From positions 1 through 38,495 of the forward strand of contig NZ_ANNV01000070.1 in assembly GCF_000346755.1 (NCBI RefSeq): a stretch of DNA of 38,495 nt, in the 5' to 3' direction. The notes beneath the pieces were generated by a model, which saw nothing but the letters and a program-made list of their open reading frames with translations, made no database searches and was not told the DNA's origin. Origin of the DNA: Pseudomonas sp. CBZ-4 (lineage in GTDB: Bacteria; Pseudomonadota; Gammaproteobacteria; Pseudomonadales; Pseudomonadaceae). Below, piece by piece: positions 29,571-38,453 of this stretch (position 1 is the first letter of the stretch; each line of letters opens with the position of its first letter). A program made the position numbers and the translations under genes.

Positions 29571-30416
29571 ATGTCCCAAGACCGTCGCTACAGCTTCGAG
29601 TTCTTCCCGACCAAGACCGATGCTGGGCATGAAAAACTGATGGCGACTGCCAAGCAGTTGGCCAGCTACAACCCCGACTTCTTTTCCTGCACCTACGGCG
29701 CCGGCGGCTCGACCCGTGACCGCACGATCAACACCGTGTTGCAGCTGGAAAGCGAAGTCAAAGTTCCCGCCGCTCCGCACTTGTCGTGCGTGGGCGACAG
29801 CAAGGCCGACCTGCGCGGCCTGCTGACCCAATACAAGGCTGCCGGCATCAAGCGCATCGTCGCCCTGCGCGGTGACCTGCCGTCCGGCATGGGCATCGCC
29901 AGCGGCGAGCTGCGCTACGCCAATGACCTGGTGAACTTCATCCGCGAAGAAAGCGGCGACCACTTCCATATCGAAGTGGCGGCCTACCCGGAGATGCACC
30001 CCCAGGCACGCAACTTCGAAGACGATTTGCAGAACTTCGTGCGCAAGGCCAACGCCGGCGCCGACAGCGCGATCACCCAGTACTTCTTCAACGCCGACAG
30101 CTACTTCTACTTCGTCGAGCGTGTACGGGCCATGGGTGTGAACATCCCGATCGTGCCGGGCATCATGCCGATCACCAACTACAGCAAGCTCGCGCGCTTC
30201 TCCGACGCCTGCGGCGCCGAGATCCCACGCTGGGTGCGCAAACAACTGGAAGCCTACGGCGACGACGTCAAAAGCATCCAGGCGTTCGGCGAGCAGGTCA
30301 TCAGCGAAATGTGTGAACGTTTGTTGCAAGGTGGCGCGCCCGGCCTGCACTTCTATACCCTCAACCAGGCCGATCCTAGCCTGGCAATCTGGAACAACCT
30401 CAAGCTGCCCCGCTAA
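29571..30416 (+). CDS. metF: Methylenetetrahydrofolate reductase
   Basis: This 281-residue FAD enzyme reduces 5,10-methylene-THF to 5-methyl-THF, the methyl donor for methionine synthesis. Diagnostic sequences are YSFEFFPTKTDAGHEKL, FFSCTYGAGGSTRDRT, PHLSCVGDSKADLR, IVALRGDLPSG, IEVAAYPEMHPQA, ITQYFFNADSYFYFVERV, IVPGIMPITN and GAPGLHFYTLNQ. AAGGA lies before the start. It follows ahcY as in other Pseudomonas, so the SAH riboswitch can coregulate it if read-through passes the REPIN. Confidence 0.97.
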   Translation: MSQDRRYSFEFFPTKTDAGHEKLMATAKQLASYNPDFFSCTYGAGGSTRDRTINTVLQLESEVKVPAAPHLSCVGDSKADLRGLLTQYKAAGIKRIVALRGDLPSGMGIASGELRYANDLVNFIREESGDHFHIEVAAYPEMHPQARNFEDDLQNFVRKANAGADSAITQYFFNADSYFYFVERVRAMGVNIPIVPGIMPITNYSKLARFSDACGAEIPRWVRKQLEAYGDDVKSIQAFGEQVISEMCERLLQGGAPGLHFYTLNQADPSLAIWNNLKLPR

Positions 30417-30437
30417 GGTCTGTTCGCAGTTGCACCC

Positions 30438-30475
30438 GGGCCCTCGTCAACGCGAGGGCCTTTGTCGTTTTAATA
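30438..30475 (+). terminator. metF terminator
   Basis: GGCCCTCG and CGAGGGCC form an 8-bp stem followed by TTTGTCGTTTT, 23 bases after the metF stop. Confidence 0.85.
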
Positions 30476-30500
30476 CTCCCGGAATGGAAGCCAGCAGTAC

Positions 30501-31583
30501 ATGAATACAGCATCCCCGACTCCCCGCCCGCAGCTGGTTTACCTGGTATTCGGCGCCGAGACCTACCATCAGGAAGCGGTATTCAGCATCGCCAGTGCCC
30601 TGTCCCACCTGGGCGGCCCCCAGGACATGCCACTGGACATCCAGGTGTTCAGCGACAACCCGGCGCCCTATCGCGACCTGCCGGTGCACGTCCACACCCT
30701 GGACGACGCCACCCGCCAACGCTGGAGCGAGCCCCACGGCTACCATTTCCGCACCAAGCACGTGCTGTTGCGCCAGGTCCTCGAAACTTCGGAACGTGCG
30801 CTGCTGATCGACACCGACACGTTTTTCCACGACTCGCCCATGGCCCTGTTCGAACGCGTCGCGCCCGGCACGGTGCTGTGCAACGCCTTCCACGCCAAGT
30901 ACGGCGATAACCGCGAAAGCGTGCTGTACAGCGCCCTGGCCAAAATTCTGGCCGACAAGGGCCTGGCCGATGACGACATGCCGCTGCTCAACTCCGGCGT
31001 GATGGGCCTGGCGCAGCAGGACGCGCATTTGCTGGACCGCTCCATCGAACTGATGGACGAATTGTTCCCCCTGGCTCAGGGCGCCTACACCCTGGAAGAG
31101 TTCTGCCTGTCGGTGGTCGCCTACCGCACCGTCAACGTACGCCAGTGCCCGGACCTGATCCACCACTACTGGAGCCGCAAGCAGCTGTTTCGCGCCAAGG
31201 TCAAGGCGTGGATCGCCAAGCATGGCGCCGCCCCGACCTGCGCCCACGCCCTGGCCGACACGCGCAAGGTCTCCGCGCACCTGCCGCGTCCACCGCGCCT
31301 GCAACGCCTGATGTACAAGCTGATCACCCTGGCCCTGCCCAAGCGCAAGCAGCAGTTCATCCGCGAAATCCTCTACGGCTGCTACGAGCACGAAAACGAG
31401 TTCGACCAGGCGTGCGGCCCGGTTTGGTGGGACAAGGCCAAGCAAAACCAGGCCGAGCGGCAGAAGTGCCCGGTGGATGCCCATCAACTGGAGCACTGGT
31501 TCGCCAACCCCTTGGTGCGCCTGATTCTGGGCGAGCGCCGCGCGGCGATCTACGAACACCTGATGACCTCGCCGACAAAATAG
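30501..31583 (+). CDS. Glycosyltransferase-like protein of unknown specificity
   Basis: This 360-residue soluble protein starts QLVYLVFGAETYHQEAVFSIASALSHLGG and has an Asp-x-Asp motif at 104-106 in ALLIDTDTFFHDS, followed by LCNAFHAKYGD and LLNSGVMGL. The nucleotide-sugar-binding strand, the DTD and the NSGVMG sequence resemble GT8-like and related GT-A glycosyltransferases. The C-terminal third (from about 230) is basic and helical. The acceptor is unknown. The start has a purine-rich GGAAG some 15 nt upstream. It stands alone between metF and the solute-binding gene, with no other polysaccharide genes near. Confidence 0.65.
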   Translation: MNTASPTPRPQLVYLVFGAETYHQEAVFSIASALSHLGGPQDMPLDIQVFSDNPAPYRDLPVHVHTLDDATRQRWSEPHGYHFRTKHVLLRQVLETSERALLIDTDTFFHDSPMALFERVAPGTVLCNAFHAKYGDNRESVLYSALAKILADKGLADDDMPLLNSGVMGLAQQDAHLLDRSIELMDELFPLAQGAYTLEEFCLSVVAYRTVNVRQCPDLIHHYWSRKQLFRAKVKAWIAKHGAAPTCAHALADTRKVSAHLPRPPRLQRLMYKLITLALPKRKQQFIREILYGCYEHENEFDQACGPVWWDKAKQNQAERQKCPVDAHQLEHWFANPLVRLILGERRAAIYEHLMTSPTK

Positions 31584-31646
31584 CGCGGGCCGCAGATGCT
31601 CGTGCCAGAGCTTTTCTTTAGGGCCCCAGCGTCGTAACCTCAGGGC

Positions 31647-32438
31647 ATGCCCGTCATCCTGAAGCTTGCGACCGCTGCCCTTTTCACTTGCCTGAGCCTG
31701 GCGGCTTATGGCGAGAAACTGCGCATTGTCACCGAGCCCTGGGCGCCCTATGTCTACGATGACCAGGGCAGCATGCGCGGGCTGGACTACGAAACCACGG
31801 TGATCGTGTTCCAACGCCTGGGGGTCGATGTCGACTGGCAGTTCCTGCCCTGGAAGCGCTGCCTGGCGATGCTCGACCAAGGCCACGCTGACGGCGCGCT
31901 GGATATTTTCCACAGCCACGAGCGCGACACGCAGTTGCTCTACCCCAGCGAACCGCTGTCGGAAGTCGAGTTCGTGCTGTTCTACGCCAACGAGCATCCT
32001 CATCCCGCCAACAGCCTCGACGACCTGCGCGGCCTCACCGTCGGCACTTCGCCGGGCTACCTGTATGGCGGTGCATTCAGCGAGTCCAGCTTGTTCAACC
32101 GCGAGCCGGCCCCCAGCCATGAAGCCAACTTCGGCAAATTGCTGCTGGGGCGCATCGATCTGGTGATCACCGACCGACGCGTCGGCCAGCATGTGATCAA
32201 GGCGTTGGGCCTGGAGGGCAAGGTCAGCCAGGCGCCGGTGGTGGTCAGCCGCCAGCAGCAATTCCTCGCGGTGCGCCGTGGCGCCGGCATGGACCTGCTG
32301 GTGCAGCGCTTCGCCGCCGAACTCAAGCGTTTCAAGCAGGAGCCCGCATACATCGCCCTGAGCGCCAAATACGGTGGATTCCAAGCCATTACGGCCTCTG
32401 AACACGCCGTTGAGCAGCAGGAAAGCAGCGCGCCGTGA
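31647..32438 (+). CDS. Periplasmic solute-binding protein, SBP_bac_3 type
   Basis: This 263-residue protein has a signal peptide (MPVILKLATAALFTCLSLAAYG) and then EKLRIVTEPWAPYVYDDQGSMRGLDYETTVIVFQRLGVDVDWQFLPWKRCLAMLDQGHADGALDIF, the family 3 binding-protein pattern. A second lobe follows (LTVGTSPGYLYGG...GRIDLVITDRRVG). It is an orphan: no permease or ATPase is adjacent. It shares layout but not close sequence with the protein at 2418-3155. The ligand is unknown. Confidence 0.85.
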   Translation: MPVILKLATAALFTCLSLAAYGEKLRIVTEPWAPYVYDDQGSMRGLDYETTVIVFQRLGVDVDWQFLPWKRCLAMLDQGHADGALDIFHSHERDTQLLYPSEPLSEVEFVLFYANEHPHPANSLDDLRGLTVGTSPGYLYGGAFSESSLFNREPAPSHEANFGKLLLGRIDLVITDRRVGQHVIKALGLEGKVSQAPVVVSRQQQFLAVRRGAGMDLLVQRFAAELKRFKQEPAYIALSAKYGGFQAITASEHAVEQQESSAP

Positions 32439-32439
32439 T

Positions 32440-32659
32440 TGCTCTGTTATACTCCGGCCTTTCCGCCAGGCTTACGCCCGGCCGCTGAGGTCTTGAAAAA
32501 GGCACCCAACCCCGCTACAGCGCAGCTTTCAGCCCGCGCGAGCCGGTGGAGTGCCCGCCAGACGCAGCAGGACCGGACGGGATAACGCTCCCCTAAGCGT
32601 CATTCACGCCCGGCAAGATTATCCCTTTGGGCCAAGCCCTAACTAAAACAGGATTACTC
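32440..32659 (+). other. Long leader region of rhlE
   Basis: A 220-base gap precedes rhlE. It begins with a -10-like TATACT at 32448-32453, without a clear -35, and contains a short hairpin near 32584-32600 (ACGCT / AGCGT). If that promoter is used the message has an untranslated leader of about 200 bases. No open frame or RNA gene is recognised in it. Confidence 0.4.
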
Positions 32660-34549
32660 ATGTCCTTTGCTTCCCTCGGTCTCTCCGAGGCTTTAGTCCG
32701 CGCCATCGAGGCAGCGGGCTATACCGAGCCTACTCCGGTGCAACAGCGGGCCATTCCCGCCGTGTTGCAAGGTCGCGACCTGATGGTTGCGGCTCAGACA
32801 GGTACTGGTAAAACCGGCGGCTTCGCCCTCCCGATTCTGGAGCGGTTGTTTCCCAATGGTCACCCGGACAAATCCCAGCGTCACGGCCCGCGCCAACCGC
32901 GCGTACTGGTCCTGACCCCCACCCGCGAACTCGCCGCCCAGGTGCACGACAGCTTCAAGCTGTATGCCCGCGACTTGAAGTTCGTCAGTGCCTGCATCTT
33001 CGGCGGCGTCGGCATGAACCCACAGGTTCAGGCCATGTCCCGTGGCGTAGACGTACTGGTTGCCTGCCCGGGTCGTTTGCTCGACCTGTGCGGCCAAGGC
33101 AGCGTCGACCTGTCCCACGTGGAAATCCTCGTGCTGGACGAAGCCGACCGCATGCTCGACATGGGCTTTGTCCATGACGTGAAAAAGGTCCTCGCGCGCC
33201 TGCCGGCCAAACGCCAGAACCTGCTGTTCTCGGCCACGTTCTCCAACGACATCACCGCCCTGGCCGGCAAGCTGCTGCACAACCCGGAACGCATCGAAGT
33301 CACGCCGCCGAACACCACGGTCGAGCGGATCGAGCAACGCGTGTTCCGCCTGCCTGCCAGCCACAAGCGTGCGCTGCTGGCCCACCTGATCACCGCCGGC
33401 GCGTGGGAACAGGTGCTGGTCTTCACCCGTACCAAGCACGGCGCCAACCGCCTGGCCGAGTACCTGGACAAGCACGGCCTCACCGCCGTCGCCATCCACG
33501 GCAACAAGAGCCAGAACGCGCGCACCAAAGCCCTGGCCGACTTCAAGGCCGGCAGCGTGCGCATCCTGGTGGCCACCGATATCGCCGCCCGCGGCCTGGA
33601 TATCGACCAGCTGCCACACGTGGTCAACTTCGAGCTGCCAAACGTTGATGAAGACTACGTGCACCGTATCGGCCGTACCGGCCGTGCCGGTCGTTCGGGC
33701 GAGGCCATCTCGCTGGTTGCGCCGGACGAAGAGAAACTGCTGAAAAGCATCGAACGCATGACCAAGCAGAAAATCGCCGACGGCGACCTGATGGGCTTCG
33801 ATGCCAGCGCCGTAGAGGCCGAAAAGCCAGAAGTGCGCGAGCGTCCGGACGTGCGTAACCCACGCAACCCACGCGGTCCGAAGGGCGATGGCCCGAACGG
33901 CGGCGGTGGTGGCGGTGGCCGTCGCGACAAGGGCAAGGACAAGGGCGGCAAAGACAAAGCGCCCACCAATGGCCGTGGCGAACGCCCAGCCCGCGAACAG
34001 AAGCCCCGTGAAGGCACCCCGGCCCGCGAACAGCGCCAGCCGAGCCAACAGCCACCACGCGCCGCCGCTGACCGCGCCCCGGACGAGTTCCTCGACGACG
34101 ACGTGGACAACTTCGGCAACCGCGTAGACTACGTGCCCCAGGCCAAACCGGCCCAGGGCCGTGGCCGTCGTCCAGGTGCTCCGGCACAGGGCGCAGGCGC
34201 CGGTGCGCCACGTAGCGGCCAGCCGCAGGGCGGTCGTCAGAACGCGCCGCGCAACAGCAGCGGCGGCACCACCGGTACGCCACCGGCCAAGCGCAGCGGC
34301 CCACGCAGCGGTGCGCCACGTGACGGCCAGGCCCGTCGCGAAGATTCGCGCAGCAACAACCGCCGCCCGGCCCGTGACGACCAGCCGCGTTCGTCCGAGC
34401 CAGCGGTGCAGAACCCGCGCGGTGGCCCGGCACCAAAGATCATCCACAAGGAGTCGAAGGCTGATCGCTTCCCGACACCTGAGCAGTTGGATCAACTGCC
34501 AGGCCGCCCTCGTGGTGAGAAACCAGCGCTGCTGACTCGCAACCGCTGA
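32660..34549 (+). CDS. rhlE: DEAD-box RNA helicase RhlE-type with long disordered tail
   Basis: This 629-residue ATP-dependent RNA helicase has the ordered DEAD-box motifs: Q motif ([14 protein letters not shown]), Walker A AQTGTGKT at 45-52, [13 protein letters not shown] ([12 protein letters not shown]), SAT (LLFSATFS), ARGLDID and [15 protein letters not shown]. The core ends near residue 380. The remaining 250 residues are low complexity, rich in Gly, Arg, Pro, Gln and Lys, with [20 protein letters not shown] and repeated PRSG/RPAR motifs, likely an RNA-binding or condensate-forming tail. AGGA precedes the start at 32660. It helps unwind structured RNA in decay or ribosome assembly. A strong terminator follows. 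Confidence 0.95.
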   Translation: MSFASLGLSEALVRAIEAAGYTEPTPVQQRAIPAVLQGRDLMVAAQTGTGKTGGFALPILERLFPNGHPDKSQRHGPRQPRVLVLTPTRELAAQVHDSFKLYARDLKFVSACIFGGVGMNPQVQAMSRGVDVLVACPGRLLDLCGQGSVDLSHVEILVLDEADRMLDMGFVHDVKKVLARLPAKRQNLLFSATFSNDITALAGKLLHNPERIEVTPPNTTVERIEQRVFRLPASHKRALLAHLITAGAWEQVLVFTRTKHGANRLAEYLDKHGLTAVAIHGNKSQNARTKALADFKAGSVRILVATDIAARGLDIDQLPHVVNFELPNVDEDYVHRIGRTGRAGRSGEAISLVAPDEEKLLKSIERMTKQKIADGDLMGFDASAVEAEKPEVRERPDVRNPRNPRGPKGDGPNGGGGGGGRRDKGKDKGGKDKAPTNGRGERPAREQKPREGTPAREQRQPSQQPPRAAADRAPDEFLDDDVDNFGNRVDYVPQAKPAQGRGRRPGAPAQGAGAGAPRSGQPQGGRQNAPRNSSGGTTGTPPAKRSGPRSGAPRDGQARREDSRSNNRRPARDDQPRSSEPAVQNPRGGPAPKIIHKESKADRFPTPEQLDQLPGRPRGEKPALLTRNR

Positions 34550-34564
34550 GTTTCAACGCCTCAT

Positions 34565-34602
34565 AAAAATGCCCCGCCTCTCACGACGCGGGGCATTTTT
34601 TT
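34565..34602 (+). terminator. rhlE terminator
   Basis: AAAAATGCCCCGC and GCGGGGCATTTTT form a 13-bp stem with a T run, 15 bases after the stop. Confidence 0.92.
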
Positions 34603-34630
34603 GCCTCAACAAAAACGAACAGGCTCTTCT

Positions 34631-34732
34631 GTGGGAGCTGGCTTGCCTGCGATGCGGGCACCTCGGTGTGTCAGTAGCACCTGGGTGATGCTATCGCAGG
34701 CAAGCCAGCTCCCACACAAGCCAGCTCCCACA
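34631..34732. repeat. REPIN with a duplicated end
   Basis: The arms are of the GCTGGCTTGCC subtype. The right arm is followed by an exact tandem copy of its last 16 bases (CAAGCCAGCTCCCACA at 34701-34716 and 34717-34732). Confidence 0.88.
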
Positions 34733-34753
34733 TTGATTGCATTCCAGGCATAA

Positions 34754-34782
34754 AAAAACCGGATCCTCAGGATCCGGTTTTT
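34754..34782 (-). terminator. yceI terminator (bidirectional)
   Basis: AAAAACCGGATCC and GGATCCGGTTTTT form a perfect 13-bp stem with a three-base loop; T runs lie on both strands. Confidence 0.92.
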
Positions 34783-34799
34783 CCGTGTAAAAACAGAAA

Positions 34800-35378
34800 T
34801 TACTTCTGCTTCACACCTTCCAGCGAGATGTCCAGGTCAACGGTCTGCGAAGAAGGACCTGGGCCCTTGATGCCGAAGTCGTTCAGGTTGACGGTGGTCT
34901 TGGCGTTGAAGCCAGCACGTTCGCCGCCCCATGGATCCTTGCCTTCACCGTTGAAGGTAGCCTTGAAGGTCACAGGCTTGGTCACGCCGTGGAAAGTCAG
35001 GTCGCCAGTCACGTCGGCCGTCTTGTCGCCGGTGGATTTAACCGCGGTAGACACGAACTTGGCGTCGGCGAACTTGGCAACGTCCAGGAAGTCTTTGCTG
35101 GCGATGTGCTTGTCACGCTCAGCGTGGTTGGACCACAGGCTGGCGGTTTTCACATCGACGGCGATCTTGCTGGCTTCAGGCTTGGTGGCATCCCAGCTGA
35201 ATGTGCCATCCCAGTCCTTGAAAGTACCGTGGATGAAGCTGTAGCCCAGGTGGCTGATTTTCCAATCGATGAAGGCGTGCTGGCCTTCCTTGTCGATCTT
35301 GTAGTCAGCGGCCATCGCCGAACCTGCGGACAACAGCGCAGAACCAAGTGCCAGAGCGGCGAGAGTCTTTTTCAACAT
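34800..35378 (-). CDS. yceI: YceI family periplasmic protein
   Basis: This 192-residue secreted protein has a signal peptide ([23 protein letters not shown]) and the YceI lipocalin-like beta-barrel sequences [57 protein letters not shown] and [19 protein letters not shown]. Family members bind isoprenoid lipids such as polyprenyl chains. AAGGAA is at the right distance from 35378. It begins 32 bp after the cytochrome b561 gene on the same strand; this pairing is common and suggests an electron-transfer or quinone-related role. Confidence 0.95.
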   Translation of the reverse strand: MLKKTLAALALGSALLSAGSAMAADYKIDKEGQHAFIDWKISHLGYSFIHGTFKDWDGTFSWDATKPEASKIAVDVKTASLWSNHAERDKHIASKDFLDVAKFADAKFVSTAVKSTGDKTADVTGDLTFHGVTKPVTFKATFNGEGKDPWGGERAGFNAKTTVNLNDFGIKGPGPSSQTVDLDISLEGVKQK

Positions 35379-35410
35379 GCTTTCTATTCCTTGTGAGTCG
35401 AGGTTGAACA

Positions 35411-35962
35411 TCAGGCTTTGCGCCCCAGCATTCGCGTCAGGGTCACATCACGATCAATGAAGTGGTGTTTCAGGGCAGCCGCGCCGTGCAACCCGGCGAA
35501 GACCACCAATACCCAGGCGAGGTACAAGTGCACCACACCCGCGGTATCTGCCTGGTCCGGTAGCCCGGAAACCAAGGCAGGAATCTCAAACAGGCCAAAC
35601 ACCGGGATACCGACACCGTCTGCGGTGGAAATCAGGTAACCGGCGATCATCACGGCAAACAGCCCGAGATACAGGAACCCGTGGCCAAACGCGGCACCCA
35701 GGCGGGTCATGCGGCTGTAGCTGGCCAGCGGAGGCGGCGGCGGACTGACCAGGCGCCAGACGATGCGCACCAGCATGATGGCGAACAGCGTGATGCCAAT
35801 GCTCTTGTGCAGGTCCGGCGCGTCTTTGCGCCAGGCGCTGTAGTAGTCGAGGCCGACCATCCACAAACCCAATGCGAACAAGCCAAACACCACCAGGGCG
35901 ACGCCCCAGTGCAAAACCATGCTGACCCAGCCGTAGCGGGCCGGTGAATTGCGTAACTGCAT
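35411..35962 (-). CDS. Cytochrome b561
   Basis: This 183-residue inner-membrane diheme protein has four hydrophobic segments and paired His ligands: [61 protein letters not shown] and [26 protein letters not shown]. It takes electrons across the membrane, probably with a quinone. It is the first gene of a unit with yceI. The Shine-Dalgarno sequence ahead of 35962 is weak. Confidence 0.93.
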   Translation of the reverse strand: MQLRNSPARYGWVSMVLHWGVALVVFGLFALGLWMVGLDYYSAWRKDAPDLHKSIGITLFAIMLVRIVWRLVSPPPPPLASYSRMTRLGAAFGHGFLYLGLFAVMIAGYLISTADGVGIPVFGLFEIPALVSGLPDQADTAGVVHLYLAWVLVVFAGLHGAAALKHHFIDRDVTLTRMLGRKA

Positions 35963-36015
35963 GTACTTAATCCCGTAAGAGCTGCGCCCAAGACTAGCGC
36001 GTTACCTATCGAATT

Positions 36016-36035
36016 AAAGCGGAAAATTTCGCTTT
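36016..36035. promoter_or_regulatory. Inverted repeat in the divergent cytochrome b561 / bioA gap
   Basis: AAAGCG and CGCTTT pair around GAAAATTT, and a TATCGA lies on each side of the unit (36007 and 36042). It could be a regulator site. The 250-base gap otherwise shows no gene. Confidence 0.35.
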
Positions 36036-36212
36036 GAAATATCGAGAAATGCGATCTTGAGGGTATGAAGCCTAAATTAACCTCGGATTAAGGACTATCC
36101 CGAAGAAACGTGACAGACCGTCCTGTGTTTACTGCCAATTCATCCGTAATGGGTTGTGACACAGCCGCCCATTGCATAGGCTTGCGCGATTGTGGCTTCG
36201 AGGAGATGAACG

Positions 36213-37619
36213 ATGGGCTTGAACAACCAGTGGATGCAACGCGACCTCGCGGTGCTGTGGCATCCCTGCACCCAGATGAAAGACCACCAGCAACTGCCGC
36301 TGATCCCGATCAAACGGGGCGAAGGCGTGTGGCTGGAAGACTTCGAAGGCAAGCGCTACCTCGACGCCGTCAGTTCCTGGTGGGTCAACGTATTCGGCCA
36401 TGCCAACCCGCGCATCAACCAGCGCATCAAGGATCAGGTCGATCAGCTTGAGCATGTGATCCTTGCCGGCTTCAGCCACCAGCCAGTGATCGAGCTGTCC
36501 GAGCGCCTGGTCAAGATGACGCCCGAGGGCCTGACCCGGTGCTTCTACGCCGATAACGGTTCGTCCTGCATCGAAGTCGCGCTGAAAATGAGCTTTCACT
36601 ACTGGCTCAACCGTGGCCAGCCGAACAAAAAGCGCTTCGTCACCCTGACCAACAGCTACCACGGCGAAACCATCGCCGCGATGTCGGTGGGCGACGTGCC
36701 GCTGTTTACCGAAACCTACAAGGCGCTGCTGCTCGACACCATCAAGGTGCCCAGCCCGGATTGCTACCTGCGCCCCGAGGGCGTGAGCTGGGAAGACCAC
36801 TCGCGCGCGATGGCCCAGGTGATGGAACAGACCCTGGCCGAGCACCACGCCACCGTCGCCGCGGTGATCATCGAGCCGCTGATCCAGGGCGCGGGCGGCA
36901 TGCGCATGTACCACCCGGTGTACCTCAAGCTGCTGCGCGAAGCCTGCGACCGCTACGGCGTGCACCTGATCCACGACGAAATCGCCGTGGGCTTCGGCCG
37001 CACCGGCAGCATGTTCGCCTGTGAACAGGCCGGCATCCGCCCGGACTTCCTGTGCCTGTCCAAGGCCCTGACCGGCGGCTACCTGCCGCTGGCGGCCGTG
37101 GTCACCACCGATGACGTGTACGACGCCTTCTACGACGACTACCCGACCCTGCGCGCCTTCCTGCATTCCCACAGCTATACCGGCAACCCGCTGGCATGCG
37201 CGGCGGCGTTGGCGACGCTGGATATCTTCGAAGAAGACAACGTCATCGAAAACAACAAGGCCCTGGCCCAGCGCATGGCCAGCGCCACCGCGCACCTGGT
37301 GGACCACCCCCACGTCTCGGAAGTGCGCCAGACCGGCATGGTGCTGGCCATCGAGATGGTCCAGGACAAAGCCACCAAGACCGCCTACCCGTGGCAGGAA
37401 CGCCGTGGCCTGAAGGTGTTCGAACACGCCCTGGAACGCGGCGCGCTGCTGCGGCCGCTGGGCAGCGTGGTGTACTTCCTGCCGCCGTATGTGATTACGC
37501 CGGAGCAGATCGACTTCCTCGCCGAGGTGGCCAGTGAAGGGATCGACATCGCCACCAACAGCAGCGTGAGTGTTGCGGTGCCGAAGGACTTCCACCCAGA
37601 TTTCCGCGACCCGGGCTGA
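36213..37619 (+). CDS. bioA: Adenosylmethionine-8-amino-7-oxononanoate aminotransferase
   Basis: This 468-residue PLP enzyme transfers the amino group of SAM to 8-amino-7-oxononanoate in biotin synthesis. It has the class III aminotransferase layout: LWHPCTQMKDH at the N-terminus, DAVSSWWVNVFGHANPRIN, FYADNGSSCIEVALKM, SYHGETIAAMSVGD, IIEPLIQGAGGMRMYHP, HLIHDEIAVGFGRTGSMFACE, and LSKALTGGYLPLA with the PLP Lys. GAGGAG precedes the start at 36213. It is divergent from cytochrome b561; the rest of the bio pathway is not in the window, which is usual in Pseudomonas. Confidence 0.96.
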   Translation: MGLNNQWMQRDLAVLWHPCTQMKDHQQLPLIPIKRGEGVWLEDFEGKRYLDAVSSWWVNVFGHANPRINQRIKDQVDQLEHVILAGFSHQPVIELSERLVKMTPEGLTRCFYADNGSSCIEVALKMSFHYWLNRGQPNKKRFVTLTNSYHGETIAAMSVGDVPLFTETYKALLLDTIKVPSPDCYLRPEGVSWEDHSRAMAQVMEQTLAEHHATVAAVIIEPLIQGAGGMRMYHPVYLKLLREACDRYGVHLIHDEIAVGFGRTGSMFACEQAGIRPDFLCLSKALTGGYLPLAAVVTTDDVYDAFYDDYPTLRAFLHSHSYTGNPLACAAALATLDIFEEDNVIENNKALAQRMASATAHLVDHPHVSEVRQTGMVLAIEMVQDKATKTAYPWQERRGLKVFEHALERGALLRPLGSVVYFLPPYVITPEQIDFLAEVASEGIDIATNSSVSVAVPKDFHPDFRDPG

Positions 37620-37633
37620 TTCCCCACCCTTGA

Positions 37634-37683
37634 TCGTTCCCACGCTCCGCGTGGGAATGCAGCCTTGGACGCTCCGCGTCCGC
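37634..37683. repeat. Third repeat type: paired palindromes
   Basis: GTTCCCACGC and GCGTGGGAAT flank CTCC, then a second small palindrome GGACGC / GCGTCC follows. The element is a known intergenic repeat style in fluorescent pseudomonads and fills the bioA-rsmE gap. Confidence 0.75.
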
Positions 37684-37706
37684 CCTGCACACTTCAGAGA
37701 ACAGAA

Positions 37707-38426
37707 ATGAGACTGTCCCGTTTTTTCACCGACACCCCGCTGAGCCTCGGTGACGTTGAGTTGCCCGAAGCCCAGGCGCACTACATCAGCCGCGTGTTGC
37801 GCATGGTCGAAGGCGACGCCGTGCAACTGTTCGACGGCTCCGGCCAGGAGTTCCTCGGCAGCCTGCTGGAAGTCGGCAAAAAGCGCGTCACCGTGCAACT
37901 CACCGAGCGCTTCGACGGCCAGACCGAATCCCCGCTGCACATCCACCTCGGCCAGGGCCTGTCCCGTGGCGAGCGGATGGATTGGGCGATTCAGAAAGCC
38001 ACCGAGTTGGGCGTCAACGCGATCACGCCGATTTTCAGCGAGCGCTGTGAAGTACGCCTCAAGGACGAACGCGCCGACAAACGCCTGCTGCACTGGCGCC
38101 AAGTGGCGATCAGCGCCTGCGAGCAATGCGGGCGTTCGACGGTGCCGGTGATTCACCCGCCGCTGCTGCTGGCGGATTGGTTGAAGCAGACCGAGGCGGA
38201 TTTGAAGCTGGTGCTGCACCCGGTGGCCGAGCCGATGGTCAGCCATGCCAAGCCTGCAAGCCTGGCGTTTTTGATCGGGCCCGAGGGTGGGTTGACCGAT
38301 GGCGAAGTCGAGGTTGCCCAAGCTGCCGGTTACCACGCCGCGCGCCTTGGGCCGCGGGTGTTGCGTACTGAAACTGCGCCCGTCGTTGCACTGGCAGTAG
38401 CTCAACAACTTTGGGGCGACTTCTAA
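37707..38426 (+). CDS. rsmE: 16S rRNA m3U1498 methyltransferase
   Basis: This 239-residue enzyme uses SAM to methylate N3 of U1498 in 16S rRNA. It has an N-terminal PUA-like domain (MRLSRFFTDTPLSLG...HYISRVLRMVEGDAVQLFDGSGQEF) and a C-terminal SPOUT (trefoil-knot) domain with QKATELGVNAITPIFSERCEVR, AISACEQCGRSTVP, LIGPEGGLTDGEVEVA and LGPRVLRTETAPVVAL. The ATG at 37707 gives the family start; the site AGAGAA is weak. It lies 87 bp after bioA, separated by a repeat. Confidence 0.96.
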   Translation: MRLSRFFTDTPLSLGDVELPEAQAHYISRVLRMVEGDAVQLFDGSGQEFLGSLLEVGKKRVTVQLTERFDGQTESPLHIHLGQGLSRGERMDWAIQKATELGVNAITPIFSERCEVRLKDERADKRLLHWRQVAISACEQCGRSTVPVIHPPLLLADWLKQTEADLKLVLHPVAEPMVSHAKPASLAFLIGPEGGLTDGEVEVAQAAGYHAARLGPRVLRTETAPVVALAVAQQLWGDF

Positions 38427-38453
38427 CGCCCCTGTGCAAACCCAATTAAAACT

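Noticed and set aside
32440..32659. A tRNA or known small RNA in the rhlE leader
   Set aside because: I could not fold a cloverleaf or find a T-loop sequence, and no known RNA family consensus was recognised.
30447..34495. Long minus-strand frames opposite the glycosyltransferase-like gene and rhlE
   Set aside because: Composition is typical of reverse-strand reads of GC-rich genes, and the plus-strand products carry signal peptides or full motif sets.
36129..38408. A 759-codon minus-strand frame opposite bioA and rsmE
   Set aside because: It spans two well-supported genes and an intergenic repeat on the other strand, which marks it as a chance frame.
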